DNA of 64,000 nucleotides, taken from NCBI GenBank assembly GCA_015295835.1, contig DVEG01000015.1, positions 62,001 through 126,000 of the forward strand, written 5' to 3'. The translations under genes were made by a program, and so were the position numbers. Below, in pieces: positions 60,783-64,000 of this stretch (positions within the stretch are counted from its first letter, which is position 1; every line of letters starts with the position of its first letter). Source of the DNA: Oscillatoriaceae cyanobacterium M7585_C2015_266. GTDB lineage: Bacteria > Cyanobacteriota > Cyanobacteriia > Cyanobacteriales > Oscillatoriaceae. The notes under the pieces are model-generated. The model searched no databases. It had not been told where the DNA came from and saw only the letters and a program-made list of their open reading frames with translations.

Positions 60783-61939
60783 TTTTTAGACATACGGGAA
60801 GGGTTTCGATAAAAGGGTTTTTTGACGACTTCTGCGGGATAGAGTTTTCCTCGGATTTCGATTTCTAGCTGTTGTCCGATATTGGCTAGTTCTGTTGGTA
60901 CATAAGCTAGAGCGATGGGGTAGCCTAGGGTTGGGGAGGGAGCGCCGCTGGTGACTTCTCCTACGCGTGAGCCTTGATAAATGACGGCGTAGCCGTGGCG
61001 GGCAATATGACGTCCCTGCATTTTTAGCCCCACTAATCGTCGCTTAATTCCTTCTCGCTTCTGGGTTTCTAGGGCTGCCCTGCCGATAAAATCGCCTTTG
61101 CTGTCGAAATGGACAAGCCAGCCCAGCCCAGCTTCTAGAGGAGTTGTAGTTTCGTCGATATCTTGGCTATAGAGAACCATTGCTGCTTCCAGACGTAGGG
61201 TATCGCGACAACCTAGCCCGCAGGGAGTGACGCCGGATTGAAGCAGCGCTCGCCACAATTCTACCCCTGTTTGTGCATCTACCATTACTTCAAATCCATC
61301 CTCGCCTGTATAGCCTGTGCGAGCGATAAAACTTGTTTTTCCCAGAACTGGGGCTTCTAAATGGCCAAAAGCTTTGACTGCTGACAAGTCTGCTTCTACA
61401 AACGGCTGTAGCTTATTGACGGCAGATGGTCCTTGAATTGCAATTAAAACTTTTTCTAAGGATAAGTCTTGCATTGGTAATTCTGCCCTCGCCTCTACTG
61501 AGAGTGATTCCAAGTGTGCTAACAGCCAAGCTTTATCCCGAGATTTGGTGCAGGCATTGACGATCGCTATTCCTCGCTGAAAGCCCTTTTCGTCTTCGCC
61601 TTGATAGTAAAAAATAATGTCGTCTAAAATACCCCCTCTGGCGTTTAACAAAACTGTGTACTGCGCCTCTCCTGGTTGCAAGCGGGATAAATCTGAACTT
61701 ACCAAGGGCTGTAGGCGCTCAATAATGTTTTTTCCTTTAAAGGAAAATTTGCCCATGTGGGATATGTCGAACATTCCTGCTATAGTGCGAACTGCTTGGT
61801 GTTCTGTGTTTATGCCTGCAAACTGCACCGGCATTTCCCAGCCGGAAAAGTTTGTCATTCTAGCATTTAGTTGGGTAAGTGACTCGTAGAGGGGGGTTCG
61901 CGCTAATGAACGGCTCGTAGAGGGAAGCATCGATTGCAT
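60779..61939 (-). CDS. gcvT: Glycine cleavage system T protein (aminomethyltransferase)
   Basis: 386 residues. Transfers the one-carbon unit to tetrahydrofolate and releases ammonia. Seen: RTPLYESLTQLNARMTNFSG and WEMPVQFAGINTEHQAVRT, GMFDISHMGKFSFKG, GGILDDIIFY, ARTGYTGEDGFEV and GLGCRDTLRLEAAM with TTPLEAGLGW. The frame extends to a TTG at 61972; ATG 61939 or 61930 is more likely. The gcvT-H-P genes run in the same direction, interrupted by a plus-strand hydrolase. Confidence 0.95.
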   Translation of the reverse strand: MQSMLPSTSRSLARTPLYESLTQLNARMTNFSGWEMPVQFAGINTEHQAVRTIAGMFDISHMGKFSFKGKNIIERLQPLVSSDLSRLQPGEAQYTVLLNARGGILDDIIFYYQGEDEKGFQRGIAIVNACTKSRDKAWLLAHLESLSVEARAELPMQDLSLEKVLIAIQGPSAVNKLQPFVEADLSAVKAFGHLEAPVLGKTSFIARTGYTGEDGFEVMVDAQTGVELWRALLQSGVTPCGLGCRDTLRLEAAMVLYSQDIDETTTPLEAGLGWLVHFDSKGDFIGRAALETQKREGIKRRLVGLKMQGRHIARHGYAVIYQGSRVGEVTSGAPSPTLGYPIALAYVPTELANIGQQLEIEIRGKLYPAEVVKKPFYRNPSRMSKN

Positions 61940-62260
61940 TTGGCTTACTACTGTTGTTGTTTTTATTTTCAATTCCTGAAATGGATTCTTACAATTTTTT
62001 ATCTTAACTGAAGAATTGTAAATTTTCTAGCTTCTGGCCACTCTTCATTATTGGCCTTAGAGGAGAGGCGATCGCTTCTCTTTTATACCTATGAGCAAAA
62101 TTACTCAAGCGCCTTTTAAAGCCTTCAAAATAACGTAACAAGTCTTAACAAAGATTGATAAAAAGTTTCACTAACCAGGGAGTAGTTGAGCTTATAATTT
62201 AAGATAGAAAAGTAAACAGCAAATATTAAAAATACTTGAAATTTAGAAGGAGAAAAAAAT
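61940..62260. other. Divergent promoter region of gcvT and the 62261 gene
   Basis: About 320 bases. Inverted repeat TTACAATT (61989) / AATTGTAA (62021) in the gcvT leader. A HIP1-centred palindrome AGAG-GCGATCGC-CTCT-like sits near 62065. A TATAAT box at 62193-62198 faces the 62261 gene. I looked for a glycine riboswitch in front of gcvT and did not find its motifs. Confidence 0.5.
62193..62198 (+). promoter_or_regulatory. Likely -10 box of the 62261 gene
   Basis: Perfect TATAAT 63 bases upstream of the ATG, within an A/T-rich tract. No good -35 hexamer at 16-18 bases upstream, as is common in cyanobacteria. Confidence 0.4.
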
Positions 62261-62581
62261 ATGAATCACTACTGCGATGAATGGATCAAAGAATGGTGCA
62301 ATGAAAATGGCTGGACAGATTTATTTAGAGAGCGTTATGGAAATTACTGGGCATTTCCACCAGGAGCAGTGATACCAGAGCCAATCCCGAAAAAAACGCT
62401 GCGATTGATAAAAGCAACAAAGGGAATGAGCCCAGATGAGAAAAAATGGTCGATAGCAGCAAGCCTTGTAACGTTGGTTGCTGTGGTTTTGAGCTTTGTG
62501 CTCAAATGTCCAATGCCGATGGTGCTGGCATTTGCATTTAGCGCGATCGCAGTAGCAATGCTAGAAGTTGAGGATTGTTAG
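62261..62581 (+). CDS. Small two-helix membrane protein, unknown
   Basis: 106 residues. The N-terminal half is polar and aromatic (MNHYCDEWIKEWCNENGWTD, RERYGNYWAFPPGAV). The C-terminal half has two likely membrane helices in a hairpin (about 65-82 SIAASLVTLVAVVLSFVL and 86-102 MVLAFAFSAIAVAMLEV), ending EDC. A good AAGGAG lies eight bases before the ATG, and TATAAT further up, so expression is likely. I do not recognise a family. It may relate to the downstream Mg2+ transporter leader or simply stand alone. Confidence 0.7.
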   Translation: MNHYCDEWIKEWCNENGWTDLFRERYGNYWAFPPGAVIPEPIPKKTLRLIKATKGMSPDEKKWSIAASLVTLVAVVLSFVLKCPMPMVLAFAFSAIAVAMLEVEDC

Positions 62582-62766
62582 CATTTCCAATAAGTATAGT
62601 ATAAAATCTATGATTTTAAAAATATTTTTTATATTTTCTTATGATAAAAAAAATTTTAAGGCTAAGAAAAGGGTTGACACCAAGACATTTAGGAAGCTAT
62701 AGTAGCGAGTGGCAATGCGAAAGCAGGAGCTGGCAATTTCTTTTAAGTTTTAAGGAAAGCAAATCA

Positions 62767-62892
62767 ATGGAAAGTTCTGGTAGGTGTTGCTATTCTGCAA
62801 GACCTGAGAAAGCCAATGTATCTGAAAAAACCATTGTGTCTGACGAAGACCGTGAACCCTATCCCGCGCGTGAGCTGGCGGCGATCTTGTAG
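62767..62892 (+). CDS. Possible 41-residue peptide
   Basis: The frame is open from 62641, but only this inner ATG has a ribosome-binding-like AAGGAAAG eight bases upstream. It reads MESSGRCCYSARPEKANVSE then KTIVSDEDREPYPARELAAI and a final Leu: polar, no membrane segment. No family recognised. Could be a real small protein or a chance frame. Confidence 0.3.
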   Translation: MESSGRCCYSARPEKANVSEKTIVSDEDREPYPARELAAIL

Positions 62893-62930
62893 ATGAAAAT
62901 GCCCTATATGACTCTAGTTGAGAGTCAAAG

Positions 62931-62981
62931 GTTCATCTCCTGATCGCCACCACGGTGATCGCTCTGATAAAGGAGATGAAC
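62931..62981 (+). promoter_or_regulatory. Hairpin that sequesters a Shine-Dalgarno
   Basis: Arms GTTCATCTCCT (62931-62941) and AGGAGATGAAC (62971-62981) are perfect 11-nt complements; an inner GATCGCC / GGTGATC stem extends it. The 3' arm contains AGGAG seven bases before ATG 62983, so folding would block translation of the short ORF that follows. Confidence 0.6.
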
Positions 62982-62982
62982 A

Positions 62983-63021
62983 ATGCAAGAACTAAGATAT
63001 CTACTTTATAGCACTTCATAG
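62983..63021 (+). CDS. 12-residue leader-type ORF
   Basis: MQELRYLLYSTS then stop. It has an ideal Shine-Dalgarno (AGGAG, seven bases) buried in the hairpin just described, and lies about 380 bases upstream of the MgtA-type gene. Leader-peptide function is inference by analogy with mgtA leaders elsewhere. Confidence 0.35.
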   Translation: MQELRYLLYSTS

Positions 63022-63106
63022 ATAGCAGACATCCGATATGGCAGTCTAAAGGATGTTTTGCTGCTGAATAGAAAGTTTGATAGAAATAGCTTCCGTTTGG
63101 TGCTGA

Positions 63107-63271
63107 TTAGAACAACATAAAGTTGAGCGTGGGAATCAAATAAATACGATTCCGATGGTCATTTGCTTGCTGTTCTACAGCCAGTAGAAATGGGCTAATT
63201 TCTACCAATAATTTGCCATGTCTATAATTTCGAATATTCCCAGATAATCCGTTATTGATATCAAAACGGAC
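63107..63271 (-). pseudogene. Coding-like remnant of unknown family
   Basis: Minus-strand frame without a start codon, opening directly after a TAA at 63272-63274. It contains LSGNIRNYRHGKLLVEISPF and, after LLAVEQQ, ANDHRNRIYLIPTLNFMLF then stop. Its composition looks protein-coding. Probably the C-terminus of a lost gene; the family is not recognised. Confidence 0.3.
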
Positions 63272-63402
63272 TTACTTTTTCAGGCTTTAAAACTAAGAAA
63301 TTAGCATCAAAAATTGTGCTGGATTTTTGTAGAAATCGCCAGATATTTTGAGTATGGGAATATTTAAAAATTTATCTCCTAAGCAAGAGAAGGAGGCTAA
63401 TC

Positions 63403-64000
63403 ATGCGGAACACTTTTATTTCTGTGCGGCTTGGGCGGGGCAACAAAGGAAACAGTGCCTTAGAAAGCGCCAAGCTATCCCTTCGTGCTTTGGAAGAAGC
63501 TGGAAATAATGTTGAGCAGGTGTTGCGCTCCCTCAGCAGCAGTCGTCAGGGCTTAACTGAAGCCGATGCAGCCGCTCGGCTACGTAAGTATGGCAAAAAC
63601 GAAATCAGCCACGAAAAACCGCCCACCTGGTATATACAACTATTCAAAGCATTCAACAATCCCTTTGTTTGGGTTTTAGTAGGGCTAGCAATTGTTTCCT
63701 ATATTCTAGACTATGCTCTAGCTGAACCGGATGATAAAGATCTAACAACAGTAATTATCTTATCTGTCATGGTGCTAGTCAGCGGCTTACTGCGGTTTTT
63801 CCAAGAATACCGCTCCACTCAGGCAGCAGAAAAACTAAAAGCACTGGTAAGCACCACAGCAACGGTAATTCGTCGGGCTAGCCTAGATGCCCCAGGAACT
63901 CGACGAGAGATTCCCTTAAGCGAGATAGTTCCGGGAGATATTATCTGTCTATCTGCTGGGGATATGATTCCGGCAGATGTGCGGCTATTAACTTCAAAGG
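63403..64000 (+). CDS. mgtA: Mg2+-translocating P-type ATPase, N-terminal part, cut by window end
   Basis: 199 codons are present. After a polar N-terminus comes the cation-ATPase N domain (VEQVLRSLSSSRQGLTEADA, RKYGKNEISHEKPPTWY), membrane helices (FNNPFVWVLVGLAIVSYI; VIILSVMVLVSGLLRFFQEY) and the start of the actuator domain (EIPLSEIVPGDIICLSAGDM, IPADVRLL). The HEKPP, AFNNPF and SGLLRF-QE-RS phrases match magnesium P-type ATPases (MgtA/MgtB) rather than Ca2+ pumps. AAGGAGG lies six bases before ATG 63403. Imports Mg2+ across the plasma membrane. The phosphorylation and ATP sites lie beyond the window. Confidence 0.88.
   Translation, partial: MRNTFISVRLGRGNKGNSALESAKLSLRALEEAGNNVEQVLRSLSSSRQGLTEADAAARLRKYGKNEISHEKPPTWYIQLFKAFNNPFVWVLVGLAIVSYILDYALAEPDDKDLTTVIILSVMVLVSGLLRFFQEYRSTQAAEKLKALVSTTATVIRRASLDAPGTRREIPLSEIVPGDIICLSAGDMIPADVRLLTSK

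Larger units (their letters stand above)
62893..63402 (+). promoter_or_regulatory. Long leader region of the mgtA-like gene
   Basis: About 510 bases with no normal gene. Contains ACTCT-AGTTG-AGAGT (62911), the SD-masking hairpin and 12-codon ORF (62931-63021), and a minus-strand coding relic (63107-63271). M-box motifs were not seen. The 5' end of the transcript is unknown. Confidence 0.4.

Noticed and set aside
61940-62100. Glycine riboswitch upstream of gcvT
   Set aside because: The conserved tandem-aptamer blocks are absent by eye.
62893-63402. M-box Mg2+ riboswitch upstream of mgtA
   Set aside because: Conserved M-box segments not found; only the unrelated hairpin and short ORF are present.
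63353-63505. Out-of-frame ATG ORF overlapping the mgtA start
   Set aside because: The translation is a shadow of mgtA and the strong AAGGAGG points to ATG 63403.

Overview
This window looks like chromosome from a cyanobacterium, probably a filamentous non-heterocystous (Oscillatoriales-type) strain. That taxonomic placement is inference. It rests on abundant GCGATCGC (HIP1) octamers, a small cytochrome b6f subunit gene, a CRR6-type NdhI maturation factor, a Ycf55/DUF3685 gene, an SLH-domain iron-uptake porin, a FurC-type regulator, and cyanobacteria-style AroB, RibBA, GcvPHT and ClpB proteins. I saw no rRNA, tRNA, CRISPR array, prophage or intact transposase.

Layout. 0-4.4 kb: 3' part of aspartate ammonia-lyase, a small unknown protein, a DUF362 protein, petL-like (minus strand) and aroB. 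5-11.3 kb: a 1.6k-residue STAND NTPase with 14 WD40 repeats, then a Trp-rich TIGR02450 protein, a rhomboid protease and an orphan Nif11 protein. 11.7-15.4 kb: an S9 peptidase, then a decaying patch with a broken Uma2 gene, a DUF6671 protein and the 3' relic of a pckA gene. 15.4-20.4 kb: a surface glycan/lipid-type cluster (GT-C-like membrane protein, GT2 glycosyltransferase, three methyltransferases). 20.4-31.6 kb: an inositol-phosphatase-family enzyme, an unexplained structured intergenic region, two very large hybrid histidine kinases with rpmB between them, and an intact Uma2 protein. 31.7-38.9 kb: htpG, clpB, iron-uptake porin and glyoxalase I, all on the minus strand. 39-48 kb: eno, argC, ribBA, a membrane alpha/beta hydrolase, ispD and a GT9 glycosyltransferase. 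48.4-55.7 kb: LysM-M23 peptidase, relic of an IS200/IS605-type right end, CRR6, furC, and a probable two-gene unit (membrane protein with Tyr/Pro-rich tail plus DUF3685 pseudo-receiver). 55.8-62 kb: glycine cleavage genes gcvP, gcvH and gcvT on the minus strand, with a plus-strand hydrolase wedged between gcvT and gcvH. 62.2-64 kb: small proteins and the start of an MgtA-type Mg2+ P-type ATPase that runs off the window.

Most genes are housekeeping or signalling. The most unusual material is non-coding or decayed: a 240-nt structured region in front of the first hybrid kinase; a hairpin that buries the Shine-Dalgarno of a 12-codon ORF in the mgtA leader; a terminator-like hairpin plus AAAT repeat in the gcvP leader; hairpin-rich mobile-element relics; and gene relics of pckA and Uma2. 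No complete new defence or mobile system is evident. The STAND-WD40 protein, the glycan/methyltransferase cluster and the pseudo-receiver/membrane-protein pair are the best protein-level candidates for undescribed function.
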